The notes under the pieces are model-generated. The model ran no database searches, was not told the DNA's origin, and was given only the letters and a program-made list of their open reading frames with translations. The translations under genes and the position numbers were made by a program. Positions 22,514 through 34,264 of a stretch of DNA of 64,000 nucleotides are shown piece by piece. The DNA is from Salvia splendens. Taxonomy: Eukaryota > Streptophyta > Magnoliopsida > Lamiales > Lamiaceae. Numbering within the stretch: position 1 is the stretch's first letter; the number at the start of each line of letters is the position of its first letter. The DNA lies in NCBI RefSeq assembly GCF_004379255.2, contig NC_056046.1, forward strand, positions 3,782,001 through 3,846,000, in the 5' to 3' direction.

Positions 22514-25219
22514 ATGGCGGGAAGCGATTCACAGAAGCCTCTCCTAACTTTGATTCGCGATTTCACCTCAGAAAAATCTCAAGGAGGTAGAACTCGAAGG
22601 ATTTCACTTTCTGCATTTACATTTGTTTGCCTTTTACTATTCTCGTTTTGCTGATTTTCTCACGATTTTGGGGAACAATTTTCCAGAGCGAAGAATTGTG
22701 AATCAGAAGAAACGAATCGAAGAACTAAGATCTGAGCTGGATGCAGCAAACGCGGAGCTGGTAGAGGCGAAGCGTGACAGAGAGAACACGGATCAAGAGC
22801 TCAAAGGCCATGAAGTAGAACTATCCATGAACGAGGCTTCGCTTCAAGCGTTAGAGGTATAGATTATCCCATTTTTTTAGTGATTTTTATACTATGTTTT
22901 TCCCCAGTCTTTAGGTATGTTATTGTCATATTTAGGTGGAGATGTCATTGTAGATGAATATTTTTGTATCTTCTATATAGTTCTCATGTTTTCCCCTCAA
23001 TCTGATTGCTAGACTGGAAAATGAATTTACTGGAACTCATTTCTGCAGCCGCGATGATCTGTATTTTTTTTATTTGACCTAAGTATAATTGTTGCAATCT
23101 GTTTTAGTCGAGGAATGCTCTCGTTAACTCTGATGTATCAGCACTTGGTGGAAAATTGGCGGAACTCAAGGTGTATTTTACTTTTTTTGCTTGTGTGCCA
23201 ACGTTAGTTCATTTCATATGCATTTCATACATCGCCTGATATTTCCTGTTCCATGTGTTGATTAAATCTGGTGTTATGAATTGCGCTATTGCTTCAATGA
23301 CGTGAAGAGTGAAGAGAACTCCCTGTGGTACGATATGTATATGTTTTAGTTACATACTATTGTTTACTCACATCCTTGCAAAGGTTTATTTACATATTTT
23401 TTGTAGCTTATAGTACCATGTATAAGAGCTGTTTCATTACAATTATATTACCTATATACTTGATTTACTGTTGAACATGTACCTCTTCTTTTGACAGGGA
23501 TGGTTTTATTGCAAGAATGCTTGAGCTAAATGCAGCGATAAGGTATCCCTATGTCACTTTGTTAATCCATATTTTGAATTAATTTCTTTCATGAATGATT
23601 TTTAAACTACTATGTATCTTCACCCATTGATTAACTTTTCATCTTAAAATGGATGATTGTGTGGGATTTTGCTTCTTGTGGCCAGTTTTATTCTGCAATG
23701 CATGTCATGCAACATGCTATTAGGACACAAATCAATCGGTTGGTGTTACATATTATCAAAATGAGGCAGCAGGAAACCTTGTTTCTGATTTCTACCCTTG
23801 ATCCACAGTAGGCTATTCTTGCACTTATTGCTATTTCTAATATGTGTCATAGGAAATTTCAAGAGTTTATAGTTTCCTCTTCTAATGTGGATAAATCTGC
23901 TCAGGCTACTCCTACCGGAGGTATGTGTCATATATACTGGAAATTATATTTATATGAAGTGAAATTCCATTATATATGATTTGTTGAATAAAAAGTTTAG
24001 AAGAATATTAAATCAAATTTACTAAAGTTAGTAATTGATGAATGGATGATGGTGACTCCTGGATATTGATTGCATCAGTAATAGAGTTGATTCCTATTTT
24101 CAGAGCTTCAAACACTTGTTTATCATCATCGTTTTAGTGGTATTATGTAATTATGGTATCACTCAGAAGCAGGACCCTTAATCACACACAAGCAAGATGG
24201 CGAACAAGCCAGATTGGCTCTTAAGAATGAACTTGCGCAAATGGTGTTGCATACTGACCAGGAGGAACAACAGTACAAAACTGAAAAAGAGATTTGCAGC
24301 ATGGTAGATCTTTTGATATCACCAATTCTGATGCCTAATTAGAAATTGAGAAATATCCCTCTGAACAAAATAATGGTGTTTGTGCAGCTCCAAGAAGAGC
24401 TTAGTAATTTGAAAAGAAAAGCAATGCTTCTGGAGTCAGTTATGAAAGAAAGCATGGAGCTGCAGGAGTTGAGCAAATATCCTTTAAGTTGTCTGTTGTT
24501 TATTGACATGGTTGGTGATCACCGAATCAGAATACGGAACCAGACCCTGTGGCCTATGTCCTGCGTTAATCAAAGCCTTTTAACACATTAACAGAGTCAA
24601 CTAATGGGGTTAGTAGATTCAACCAACTCAGGTTTAATCTAGTCAAGTTTGGAAATTCTTACAGAGGAAACAAAGATTAATCTCTTCGCTTCTAGAAATA
24701 CAACGCAAAAATTGATGCATAATTTGTAGTCTGTGATTTTAAGTCACTGGTATTTTGTTCAAGATAGCGTATATAAGTTGTTGCTGTCATTTTAGTTTAA
24801 TAAATGGATTCCTAAGGTGTATCAAACCGTACATAGCGTGTCTTATCCCAGCACTTTTTTACACTGTAGTCCAATCTTCTGGCTTGTTGCTCTACCTGAA
24901 ACATTGTTTAGTCGACACTCGTAAGAAAGATTTAGTTCCTTCTATCTTGAAAAATTACATAGCCTGTTATTAGTTACTGATTGCTCTAATATTTTAACTC
25001 ATCGTAATTATAATCTTCTGGGTAATTTTGCAAAAGGATAGGACACGTTTATCCATTTACCCTTGTTCTTCCTTGACCGGAAACAAGCAGACTTCAGAAC
25101 TGGAAGAAAACTGTGCTGCTTTTGGGGATGAGCTACAAAAGAGATTTTTATGCCCACGATGTAATGAAGATAATTCAGCGGAACTTGGTGCAATTATTCA
25201 GCCCAGTGAGGAAACATAA
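22514..25219 (+). CDS. Coiled-coil protein of unknown function, 9 exons
   Basis: Reading splice sites and frame, the exons are 22514-22586, 22687-22856, 23108-23170, 23308-23327, 23498-23542, 23853-23920, 24167-24303, 24388-24476 and 25087-25219, giving about 265 residues. The product begins MAGSDSQKPLLTLIRDFTSE. Long heptad-rich helices follow at about 25-125 and 170-235 (KKRIEELRSELDAANAEL is typical). It ends with a CPRC pair near residue 245 that could bind metal or form a disulfide. No signal peptide or membrane segment is seen. I remember plant proteins of this layout annotated only as uncharacterised, so no function is given; an SMC- or kinetochore-type structural role is only a thought. 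Exon 4 is a 20-nt microexon, and the last intron appears to be of the U12 type. The gene is tail-to-tail with the 5-phosphatase gene, 590 bp apart. Exons 1-3 and 5-9 fit the frame well; exon 4 is the least certain. Confidence 0.8.
24477..25086 (+). other. Probable U12-type (minor spliceosome) intron, AT-AA ends
   Basis: The preceding exon ends ...GAGCAA and the intron starts ATATCCTTT, the U12 5' splice consensus. TTCCTTGAC (25069-25077) fits the U12 branch-site consensus TTCCTTRAC. The reading frame (SK|QTSELEEN) demands the next exon to start at the G at 25087, so the intron ends ...AACAA, ten bases after the branch A. Because CAA occurs at both junctions, cuts one to three bases further left give the same mRNA; with a 5' AT the end is AA. 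No GT-AG pair restores this frame without adding extra residues. Confidence 0.7.
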
Positions 25220-25809
25220 CATCTTGTAAGTACTTTGAAACTTCACAAACTTAGTTTTCTTAATATACTCCAGTTATGTAATTGCAAAGAGTCAAATCAA
25301 TTGCGTGAGGGCATAGACACCTAAAATTATATGGAATAATGTAAATTGCACTGTTGATGATCAGTATTCTTGCATGCATCTGAACTGAGTTTTGATATGA
25401 ATGCTTTGATTGAGGTGGCTCCCCACATAATGAATATATCAACTGTATAAAAGTATCAGTTATGTTTCCTATCTTAACTTTGACATCAGACAATATCTAG
25501 AGATTTCTTTCAAAACTGCACATAGTTTTTGCTATTTTTTCTCAACCACGTGCTCTGATTTGAGTTTGTGTTTTGTGGGGTGGTCTGGGTGTAAATGAGG
25601 CTTTTCAGTATAAACACATCCAAAAAAAAGAAATAAAAAAATCACTGCATCTTAGTGAATCAAATAGTAGTAGTCTGTCTACTTGCTTTCAAAGCTTTCA
25701 CGTCCTTCTCAATTAATGAGAGCAATGTGGGTGCTGTTGCCTCTTCACTGTCCATTTCATTTACCTGTAGCAACACATAAAAAGGTTCAGGACAGATCTC
25801 TTTTTTTTT
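25220..25809. other. Tail-to-tail spacer
   Basis: 590 bp between two convergent stop codons. It must contain both 3' UTRs and poly(A) sites. A T-rich run at 25800-25811 abuts the 5-phosphatase stop. No other gene was seen. Confidence 0.6.
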
Positions 25810-27693
25810 TTAATTAGGATTTGTAAGTAAATTTATATTTTTCGGGTGCATGCAAATGGTTGGATTAGGAGACTTAACAGTTGTGCTTGGAGTTTTGGCA
25901 CGGAAGGTTGTGGGAACTGGGACTGCAGGAGACCTTGTCTTTGTGTTTGCAGATTTCATGATCTGAGTAGTGAAAAGAGCTGATACAGGCCGATGGTCGG
26001 AAAACTTAATTTCACTGCGGAAATAGGAAAGTTGCTTCACTCCTTTACCATACCACAGAATCCTGTCACACCTGCATTTAGCAACCACACTGCCTTTTAG
26101 GAATTTAGGATCATATGTAAAATAATTTGTTTCTATGACCTGGTAATTGTCTACAAGACTACAGCTATCATCTAACAATTGATGTGATAAAAGTTTACCA
26201 TGCTGGAGTTCTTTGCTTTTCTCCTGCTCTACTTGGAAGTCCACCCGAATACCTGTTGCAATTGTAGGAAGAGTACTTGTAAGTGGGAGCAAACTCTATG
26301 TTTCCCTCTCTCCAACCTTGGAATACGCCGCCACGTTCTAACTCCCTCCTCAACTGATCAAACTGCTGCAGTGATCTCCAGTCTTGCTCTTTTATTAGCT
26401 GCCTTGCTAGGTTATCTTCTAAATATAATCTGTAGTTGAGATCTCCAAACCAGAATATCCTACTGCTCTACGAAAGTAAAATCCTATTAAACATACAATC
26501 AAATCCCGTCTCTGGATAAACTGAAACAGTTGAGGTTATTAATTTTCCACTTTCAATATTCTATTGAAGGTATACTTACTCATGTCCTAAAATGGTTAAA
26601 GGGTGAAGCTTGTCTCCATCCTCGGGTAGGCGCTGGAAGCAAGTTCGCTTGAAGATCTCTGCCACCTGGTAATTCCTTCTCCCTTCATCACCTTTCTTCT
26701 CTCCAGAGGCCAAATGTGCAGTTATGAAGCAAAAACTAGCCCCCCCTATAGACATGCTGACCGAAACTGACCCTTTGTTTCCCATAAAGCCCATTATACC
26801 ACACGCAACGGAACAGACTTTAACGCCTGAGACATCGCAGCGGTTGAGCAGTTCCCTTGTCATCCACACACTAATAAAGACTCCAACCATCTTCTTGCTG
26901 GCCATCAATCTATACCTATCACCGTCTTTAGCAGGAAACGGTGTTGTTTGTGGGCTGTCTCTGTTAGAGATGGGGGGTACATCATCACTGGTAGTGATGG
27001 GATGCACCATTGGTTGTAGCCATGGACATGAACCTCCATATTTGTTATTGAGCGTGTCTCCTATTAGTTGATTCCAGTTCGTAGCCTCCGTTGGATCCTC
27101 CGCTCCGATCACTGTCGCCGCCTTCAACGGCACAATTTCTTGGAGTCTGCTAGTGATCAAACAGTTTAGCTTTGGGGAAATAGAAAAATGAAACTTAGGC
27201 TACATTTTTTGGACAGTTAAGACTCTAGACATACCCTAGAACATAGATGTCAACTGCATCATTTCTGATATTCAGCCATTCATCCAAATGCACAGCCAAA
27301 CTCCCCACCGGTGACCTTCCCGCCACATTCCAAGTACCCACAAAAACTCTGAAAATAAATAAGACCCCAAATTTTAAATAGATAAAAAAAATCATATCTT
27401 GATCAAGATTTGTGTTGGTTCAAGAACCAACCTCAGTTCATCGTTTGCAGGGCATGGATCTGCCTCGGTTGAATAAACCGCAGAGTTGTCAGTAGAATCT
27501 TCCTCGTCTTCACCACCATCTGCAGCTAATTAGTTAGACATATGCCATAGAAGAACTATTGCATTCATAGATATGTAAATATATATACTATGCCTGAAAA
27601 TTCGTCAAGCCGAAATTGATCGGTTTTCTTCTGTTTCCTCAAAAACCAACGGCGAAACCTTTTAGACTTCCAGCTTCGACGCTTTCTTTCCAT
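25810..27693 (-). CDS. Type I inositol polyphosphate 5-phosphatase
   Basis: Six exons on the minus strand: 27594-27693, 27432-27519, 27235-27348, 26580-27146, 26199-26462 and 25810-26071, giving 464 residues. The enzyme family removes the 5-phosphate from soluble inositol phosphates and, in some members, phosphoinositides, and so dampens calcium and membrane signalling. Family motifs are complete: GTWNVAG (about 67-73), GNKGSV (223-228), TAHLASG (243-249), WFGDLNYR (294-301), APTYKY, CDRILWYGKG (379-388) and SDHRPV (402-407) with the catalytic Asp/His. The N-terminus is basic (RRSWKSKRFRRWFLRK), as in plant type I enzymes, and the Ser/Thr/Pro-rich tail after about 410 is disordered. No WD40 or membrane domain is present. 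The first intron seems to start with GC rather than GT (TTTTCAG|GCATAG); a GT three bases on would put a stop in exon 2. Which of the many plant paralogues it matches I cannot say. Confidence 0.92.
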
Positions 27694-27921
27694 GTAGGCG
27701 AGAAGAATAAACTGCCCATGCCCCGGTCACAAAGCAATGATGTGGTCAAAATTGGTTACGAAATTTCTCATGATTTTCATGATAGAAAGTACTAGTACAT
27801 TTGCCCACGAAATTCTGGATTTTGGTTGGAGTTATTATTGTATTTATCGCCGGCAGCATGAGGCTACTGATGAGACAAAAAGAATCCTTCTTCGAGTTGG
27901 GGTTGTATCGGTAGTCACAAG

Positions 27922-27953
<32 letters not shown>
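27922..27953. repeat. (GA)n microsatellite in the 5-phosphatase leader region
   Basis: About 15 GA units, reading CT on the minus strand, 230 bp before the ATG of the 5-phosphatase gene. (CT)n tracts are common in plant leaders and core promoters and may bind GAGA-type factors. Confidence 0.9.
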
Positions 27954-27954
<1 letters not shown>

Positions 27955-29793
27955 CAAATGTGCTTGTTTGATGAATGGAGTCTATAGCCAAATTAGGACC
28001 TCACATGGCTCAATCAGAGTTTGATTATTGGGGGTGCTCATCACGTACTACCCGTGTAATGTGCTTTGAGGGAGATATACCGTTGATCATATATCTAGGT
28101 GTTTGGGTTACACGCTTTTGAAAATCTAATACTAATAATTTATACTCGTAGAAATTAACTTTGTAGGCCATTTGGTTTAAATAGCAATTGTTTTATTAGG
28201 AAGAGCTTTAGATAGGGATATGCTATTCGAACCGTTCAATCTTCTAGGTTTTATTATATTTTTTGATAGTGAGGACATACATCCCACGACCAAGACCAAA
28301 CATTTTTAGTAAACCTTGATATCTGACTCTTTCTTACCAATGCCAAGTTCAAAAAATGAATGGATTGGAATTTTAACTTAGTTATTATGGTATGAAAGGG
28401 AAATTCGCATGTGATAGCCAACAACGCAATACACATCACTTTCAAAAGATTGGTGAATTTTGAATTCATGAAGCTTATATATTATATTGTACTCCTAATT
28501 AAAGCGTGCACACATACACTACATAGGATAAGAGCAATCAATTACTTTTATTCGAGCACACCCTATATAACTAATCTTAGTCAGAGGGAAATAGATTAGT
28601 CATCGTAGATTCGTAGCATTTTATGATGGTAAAAACAAAATGAACTAGGTTTTAAGTTTTTAACCTATAAATTTTGTGTGTATGATAGCATGTATTAATG
28701 CGCCATTAATTATTTGAAGTCACTATGAAGAATTTTTCAGAATTCGATGACTTATCTATGTGCTGGCGTTTTAATCTAGTGGCGAGATTATTCGCATCTT
28801 TGATAGAATAATTTGGACATAAATTTTAAAGTTCACGCTATCAACCCAACTACCAAATGACGAAATTAAGATTTAAGCATCTGTTTCATCTGAAAAATTG
28901 TGATATTTCGAATTCAAATTAGTCTCAATTGTCAAAAGTGGGTGATGTGATTCTAAAAATAGAAGTGCGCTAGACGTAAATCCAATAATAGAACTACATT
29001 ATGAATAAAGCTTAAAAGTCAAATGATTAGCCATGGTTGAGACATGTCTCGTGTATTTTTCGTAATTTCGATGGACCACCTTTTCTAAATAGACTCAATT
29101 TAATATTCAAATTTATTGTGTATGTACACATAATTAGAGTTTTTTCATAACATCGTTATACAATACTTATATTCGAATGTTTGTTTTTAATATGAACTTG
29201 AAATGACCCAGCAGATCCATTTGGATCGCGTGTGTGAAGAAAGCTCCATTTTAAGACTAAAGTACTTATTAAAATATCTGAGATCCGAGATATGCGTCGG
29301 ATATCATGGCTAGGGCAGATAAATTAAAACCTACTAGTTTATTTATTAATCGATTAAGAACAATTAACACCCCCACCCCCAAAAAAACACCTACTTCCTT
29401 TTTGTTCTCCTCGTCAAAATAAACCAACTATTCAATTGCTTGGCCATGTAGAATCTGGCGGTTTTAAGAATAGAATGAAAATGAATCTGGTAGGAACGAG
29501 ATGACTTTTTTTTAGGCGAAAAGATTTGGCTGTTGAATTATTCAGCCTGGTTTCCAAGCAGTTGACTTTTGGATTAATAATGATTAGCCGTAAGTGTTAA
29601 ATACGTGTTTCAATTAATATGATTTTTGGTTGACACACTAATTATCCAATTCCATCACAAATTATTGCTAGCGTTGTAATGCAGTCGTGCACAAGTTGGC
29701 TCATTTACTAATTCATCTTTCAGTGTGTGTATACATATGTCCATAGTATAGGGCGTATAGGCGTAAGCATTACCTTATACTATTTGATTAGTA

Positions 29794-30045
29794 CTCCCTC
29801 TGTCCGCGAATATGAGTCCCGTTTTTCCATTTTAGTCCGTCTGCGAATAGGAGTCCCGGTTTACTTTTACCATAAATGGTAATAGGGTCTCACCTTCCAC
29901 TAACTCATTCCACTCACATTTCATTTAAAATTAATATATACAAGTGGGACCCCTATTCCACTAATTTTTTTTCATTCACTTTTCTTAACATTTCTTAAAA
30001 CCCGTGCCGCCCATAAATGGGACTCCTAATGGCGGACGGAGGGAG
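29794..30045. mobile_element. Stowaway-like MITE
   Basis: The left end CTCCCTCTGTCCGCGAATA pairs with the right end GGCGGACGGAGGGAG, flanked by TA on both sides. A second inner copy of the end ('gtccgtctgcgaataggagt') suggests a partial duplication at the left. 252 bp, non-coding. Confidence 0.8.
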
Positions 30046-30051
30046 TATTTG

Positions 30052-30200
30052 CTATTTCCAGAACCCATTTTATTTAAGCCAAATTGTGGATAAAAGAACT
30101 AAAATAGGTTTGTACATGTGCTATTTACTGAACCCATTCTAATTAACCCAAACTATAGACAAATGGACTCAAATAGGTATGTACACATGTATGTAGGCAT
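30052..30200. repeat. Degenerate tandem repeat, unit about 67 bp
   Basis: 'ctatttccagaacccatttt ... aaataggtttgtacatgtg' is followed by a second diverged copy, 'ctatttactgaacccattct ... aaataggtatgtacacatg', and a partial third ending 'aaataggtacc'. Confidence 0.75.
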
Positions 30201-30204
30201 GGAC

Positions 30205-30330
30205 TGAAATAGGTACCTCTGTTTGTGTTTATCTGGTGGTAGAATAGTTAATGATCGATAACAAATGTTTCGAGTCCAAGTTTACTATGACTCAATTTTT
30301 ATATGTTTTTTATTAAGAGAAGAAGAAAGA
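30205..30330 (+). mobile_element. Possible tRNA-derived SINE
   Basis: 'tggtggtagaatagttaatg' resembles a pol III A box, and 'tttcgagtcc' 30 bases later a B box (consensus GGTTCGANTCC). The spacing is tRNA-like, and a T-rich tail with short A-rich runs follows. No target duplication was identified. Confidence 0.35.
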
Positions 30331-32006
30331 AATAGCCAGGTGTATACATTTTTAAAAAAACAACCACCAGTTTAACCTCACTAGATTCAGGTCAGCTCTA
30401 AAAGGTTTCTTGACCTTTTCCTATATCAGCAGATATTTAGTACAAAGATTAATACTCTTTATCTTAATGAAATATTTAATTAGCTCTTCAACGAAAAATA
30501 TCTCTATTGAGAATATACTTTACTTGTGGGTTGCGAAGGCTAGTAACCTTTTTAGGACCAAATATATACGCATCCATGATTCCATGAATCTGATAGAACG
30601 TATAAAGCTGCAACCAGATTTATATACAACTTTTCCATTTCATTCTATTAGGAGTAATATGTTATGTACAAATAGTAGTAATACTATTATGGTTATGGAA
30701 CATATATACGAAAAACCAAATAATAGGGGAACGATAACAATTTGCCTATTTCACAGTTGTTATGCTTCAAATGATGCACATCTTGTTAGTTTTGATAGTC
30801 TAATTGGTAGATGGGGCTACATGAGATATTTATGTTGCAGAAATTCCACGACCTCATTTTTGTTAGTTAAAATAGGAGTATTATTAATGAGAAAGTGAAA
30901 GAAAATGAAAATCAGCTGGTGGCATTAAGTTTTAGCAGTATATGTCATACATCTTATTTGAGCATATTATAATTTGCAGCTATTGCATGGACATATACCT
31001 TATTCTTTATCTATTTGCTTTGTGTCGAATCAAAATTAGAACATGCCGACTCAAAATTGCTTTTGAGTTAAATTTATTATCTTACAAATGAAACATAACA
31101 AAAAAACATTCAGAAACATTGAAACCACTTTGAGTTAAAAGCGATTTTGATTCGGCATTTGATGCACGATCTGTTCGTCTACACTTGAATAGTGGAGGAT
31201 AAAATTCTATTCAGAAATAAAGATAAAAATCTTTTCTAATCTTCGAAAAGAAAGTCCTGATATAAAGTGGGTTAATTGATATTAGTATGTATGTATATAG
31301 TTCAAGCTTTTATAGCAAGCTATGTTTTGAGATTATACCCTAGGTTCCCACCTAAGATTTCAACTAACCAAATATATTGATCTTTTGGATGGAGTTTTTT
31401 TACCCTGAAAAAGTAAAAATCAAAATCTCTCGAGCAAGTTCAAACCATTTTTTTATCTCTTACCTTTTTAAATATTTAACTTGTGAGAAATTTGCAGGCT
31501 ACACGACGTACTTTTCATAATTACAACTAGGGAAATGGAAATTACAACGAAAATAAAAAACAAATAAAAATATAAGTAGAGTTGAAAGAATGTTCTTTTT
31601 ATAAGACAAAATGCCTCAGCAAGTGCTTTTAGATTGCCGTATCATCCCCAAAGATAAAATAATTTCGGTGGGCATAGTAGCTTTGTATTCTTCCACTCCA
31701 AAGTCCAAAACTAAACCTTATTTATAGACTCCGGGGAAGACTTCAAAAACTTACAACTAAGGCACCAAGTGATTGATTTCTAATAAAAGTAAGGCCAAAT
31801 ACCTCAATAATAAGAAAGTCCAAAGACCTTGGTCTTAATTCACGGCTGTTTCCAAAAGCTCACAAACACTCAAATCTAAGCTCATTCAAAACTCTAACAA
31901 TTGTCCATTTTGAGACCTTACTCCAGAAAGAATAATAAGCATGAGCTCGAAAAAAAGCTCTATTCTAAAAAAAATATGTTCATTACTACTTTCAAAATAT
32001 GATGAA

Positions 32007-32561
32007 TCAATATACACGAGAAGCAATAACATTAGCACATCCCACAATTTGGGTACCCTTAGCATCACATATCAAATGCTGCCTAAACATAGCAATGAAA
32101 TTCTCCACTCTCTGCTTCAATTCCTCCTCCGATAGCTCATCATATTCATCCAACTTTCCTTCAATCTCATTCTCAACTTCAACTTCCGGCGGTGGCGGTG
32201 GCGGCGCCTCCTCTGTCTCCGCCACAACGCATTTCTCAGTCGGAAGCAACAGTTGCTTGCGCTGCCTATGCCTAGTCTTCTTACTCCTCTTGACCTCCGC
32301 TTCATCACCTCCATTTTTGCATTGGATTTGGCTGGATTCTGTGTTTTGCGATTTGGAAGTGAAGAGAATGGCTAAGAGCAAGAGATTCAAGGCAAGAAAC
32401 GCCCACACTCGCCAATGCATGAACACAGACACCATAAATGCTCGCTCAATGCAAGCCATGAACGCCGCTGTCCCGGCCGCGAAGCTCACCGCCCTCAGCC
32501 GATCTTCGCCGCCGTCCCCCGCCGCCATTTTTTCACACTTAGACATAGCTTGGTGTGTCAT
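32007..32561 (-). CDS. Small membrane protein, DUF4408-like
   Basis: A single-exon frame of about 184 residues from the ATG at 32561 (MTHQAMSKC...). Later starts at 32546 and 32528 (MAAGDGGEDR) are also possible. The frame is open further upstream, but that would start before the TATA box at 32591-32597. Two hydrophobic stretches lie near residues 24-47 and 50-68 (HWRVWAFLALNLLLLAILF). A basic region, a proline run (PPPPPP) and an acidic region follow, ending in ELSEEELKQRVENFIAMFRQ. That last motif, an amphipathic helix with R-x-E-x-F-I, is typical of plant DUF4408 proteins, whose function is not established. I infer a membrane protein with its tail in the cytosol. The frame runs a few residues past the usual end of the family. 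Confidence 0.75.
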   Translation of the reverse strand: MTHQAMSKCEKMAAGDGGEDRLRAVSFAAGTAAFMACIERAFMVSVFMHWRVWAFLALNLLLLAILFTSKSQNTESSQIQCKNGGDEAEVKRSKKTRHRQRKQLLLPTEKCVVAETEEAPPPPPPEVEVENEIEGKLDEYDELSEEELKQRVENFIAMFRQHLICDAKGTQIVGCANVIASRVY

Positions 32562-32590
32562 GTTGAAAAAAGAGAGGGGTGAAGAGGGGG

Positions 32591-32597
32591 TTTTATA
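32591..32597 (-). promoter_or_regulatory. TATA box of the DUF4408-like gene
   Basis: On the minus strand CTCTATAAAACCCCC. Transcription starting 25-30 bases on would give a leader of only a few bases before the ATG at 32561, or a leader of about 20-40 bases for the Met codons at 32546 and 32528. Confidence 0.6.
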
Positions 32598-32615
32598 GAG
32601 AAAGGGAGACATCAA

Positions 32616-34264
32616 ATGGAATGATAATGTGATTGTTTTTTTGCTTGTGTTTTATGGAGTAGTTTTTTGGCCTGAAGGAGCTGTAATGATCAGATGAGAG
32701 AGAGAGAGAGAGAGAGAGAGGGACAAGAAGACATTGTTTGTAGTGAAGTTGAAGCACAAGTGACACAACCTTATGATTATTGCTTTTCAATTTCAAACAA
32801 AGATTTTTCGAAAAGTTTGTAGTTGAGGCGTGCACCGACTATTTAAATGTGTTGAAGTACTAGAATTCTTGTGTGACACTCTGAAATCCTTCTAGTTTAA
32901 TGATAGTACACTGCAATTCTTTGTTTAGTCATTTGTTGAAATTTTTATATAAAAGGAAAAAAAAGTAATACTGAAGAAAGAAATGTTTGGCAATGACACA
33001 GTGTTGAGTGTTGCTATATTGTTTCAAGACAAGAATGAATTTTGGGTGAATTAAAAAGCTGCCTTATCTGAAAATATAAAACAAAAAGTGAAATTCTTGG
33101 CTTGGTGGAGGACATGAATGCACGCCGATGCTACTAATCGACCCCACATTTCAACCCAATTCTTATCAGTATTTTTTCATTAGCTTTACTTTTCCCCTTT
33201 TTTATCTTTTTAGACAACTTTATGCATGTGTTTGTATATATGTATGATGCCAATTTCAAGTCAAGCATCTTCAACCCCTCGTCAAGATGCATATTAACAT
33301 ATTACATGGTTAACATGTGATGATGAAAATAAAAATCATTTAGACAAATTTCAATAATGACTCAAATCTCCTGATTAATAGTAGCAGTTTTAGCTCTATA
33401 CTAAAAAAAACTATCCATCAAAAAACACCATTTCACTATTGAACTCACTTTGATGCTGAAAAATTTGAAACATAACAAATATTTGACAGTTTTTCATATA
33501 TACTGTACAGGTTATACAGCACTACTATGAAACTGTTTTGAGTTTTTATAGTGCTCAAGATTACGGTTTAGAAGGAGAATAAACATTACTGCTCAAGAGT
33601 GAAAAAACTACATACGATTTGTTCGACCATTAGAAAAAGGCCAAGAACATAATGAATTGGTAACAGCATCATCGAATCAGAAAGATCTGACTACAATAAA
33701 CAGAAATCACAACTATATGAGTTATATATAGCAAAACAGATCATAAATATGGATATATCTCATACCTGCATCTCTCTTGAGTTGAAGCTTGTGTGACTGT
33801 CATGAACACACAAATGTAAAACCACTTAACTTTATCCTTCATGGCTTAGTTGCTTCGGAGTTCTTCAAAATTCAACGATCCTAAAACTGTTCCCAGACTA
33901 AGGGTAAGCTGCACAATATGGAAACTACTTCAGAATAAGTTCATCTAAAGTGAAAAACATGACAGATCAGCAAGAGGTTTTGCTCAGGAGTTCTAATCAA
34001 TTTAACTGATTTATGATAGGAAATCTTACTAGTTCAATACAAGAGATAATCTATTAGTAGGCGTCTATGTCCTAAAATTTTTACAACCTAAAATTCTCCT
34101 ATTTCAACAATGGGAATGGGCTCTTATTATCAGTTGAATTCATACCTTTTAGTTAATCAAATCTCAAACTAATCAACACATTGCGTGAGCTAAAACGCTA
34201 TTACTTAAAACAATTACTAACCTGATGAGGCCTGCACCAGTTGCCAGATTTTTACAAGATCCAG
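32616..34264. other. Intergenic DNA with promoter and 3' regions
   Basis: Contains the promoter side of the DUF4408-like gene, with a (GA)n tract at 32696-32721 (CT on that gene's strand), and the 3' side of the nuclear coiled-coil gene. Nothing else was recognised. The sequence at 33,600-34,250 is less AT-rich and could include 3' UTR or a further spliced 3' exon. Confidence 0.5.
32696..32721. repeat. (GA)n microsatellite
   Basis: About 13 GA units, 135 bp before the start of the DUF4408-like gene and CT on its strand. It mirrors the tract before the 5-phosphatase gene. Confidence 0.9.

Larger units (their letters stand above)
27960..31885. other. Intergenic DNA, no gene recognised
   Basis: The first few hundred bases are presumably the 5-phosphatase promoter. 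The rest is AT-rich with a Stowaway-like MITE (29794-30045), a degenerate tandem repeat (30052-30200), a possible SINE (30205-30330) and a weak inverted repeat at about 31047-31163 ('tcaaaattgcttttgagtt' against 'gagttaaaagcgattttga'). A 162-codon frame at 30410-30898 (+) has AT-driven composition and no family resemblance, so it is not called. Confidence 0.5.

Noticed and set aside
24346..24591. Reading exon 8 of the coiled-coil gene through to a later GT (24511) instead of the U12 junction
   Set aside because: It would insert a hydrophobic stretch (YPLSCLLFIDM) into a conserved coiled coil; the U12 signals explain the conserved frame better.
30410..30898. 162-codon frame on the plus strand
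   Set aside because: Composition follows the AT-rich DNA (Ile, Leu, Ser, Tyr), with no domain, no promoter and no family likeness. It sits next to repeats.
32562..32615. Upstream start MMSPF for the DUF4408-like gene
   Set aside because: It lies before the TATA box at 32591-32597, so it should not be in the mRNA.
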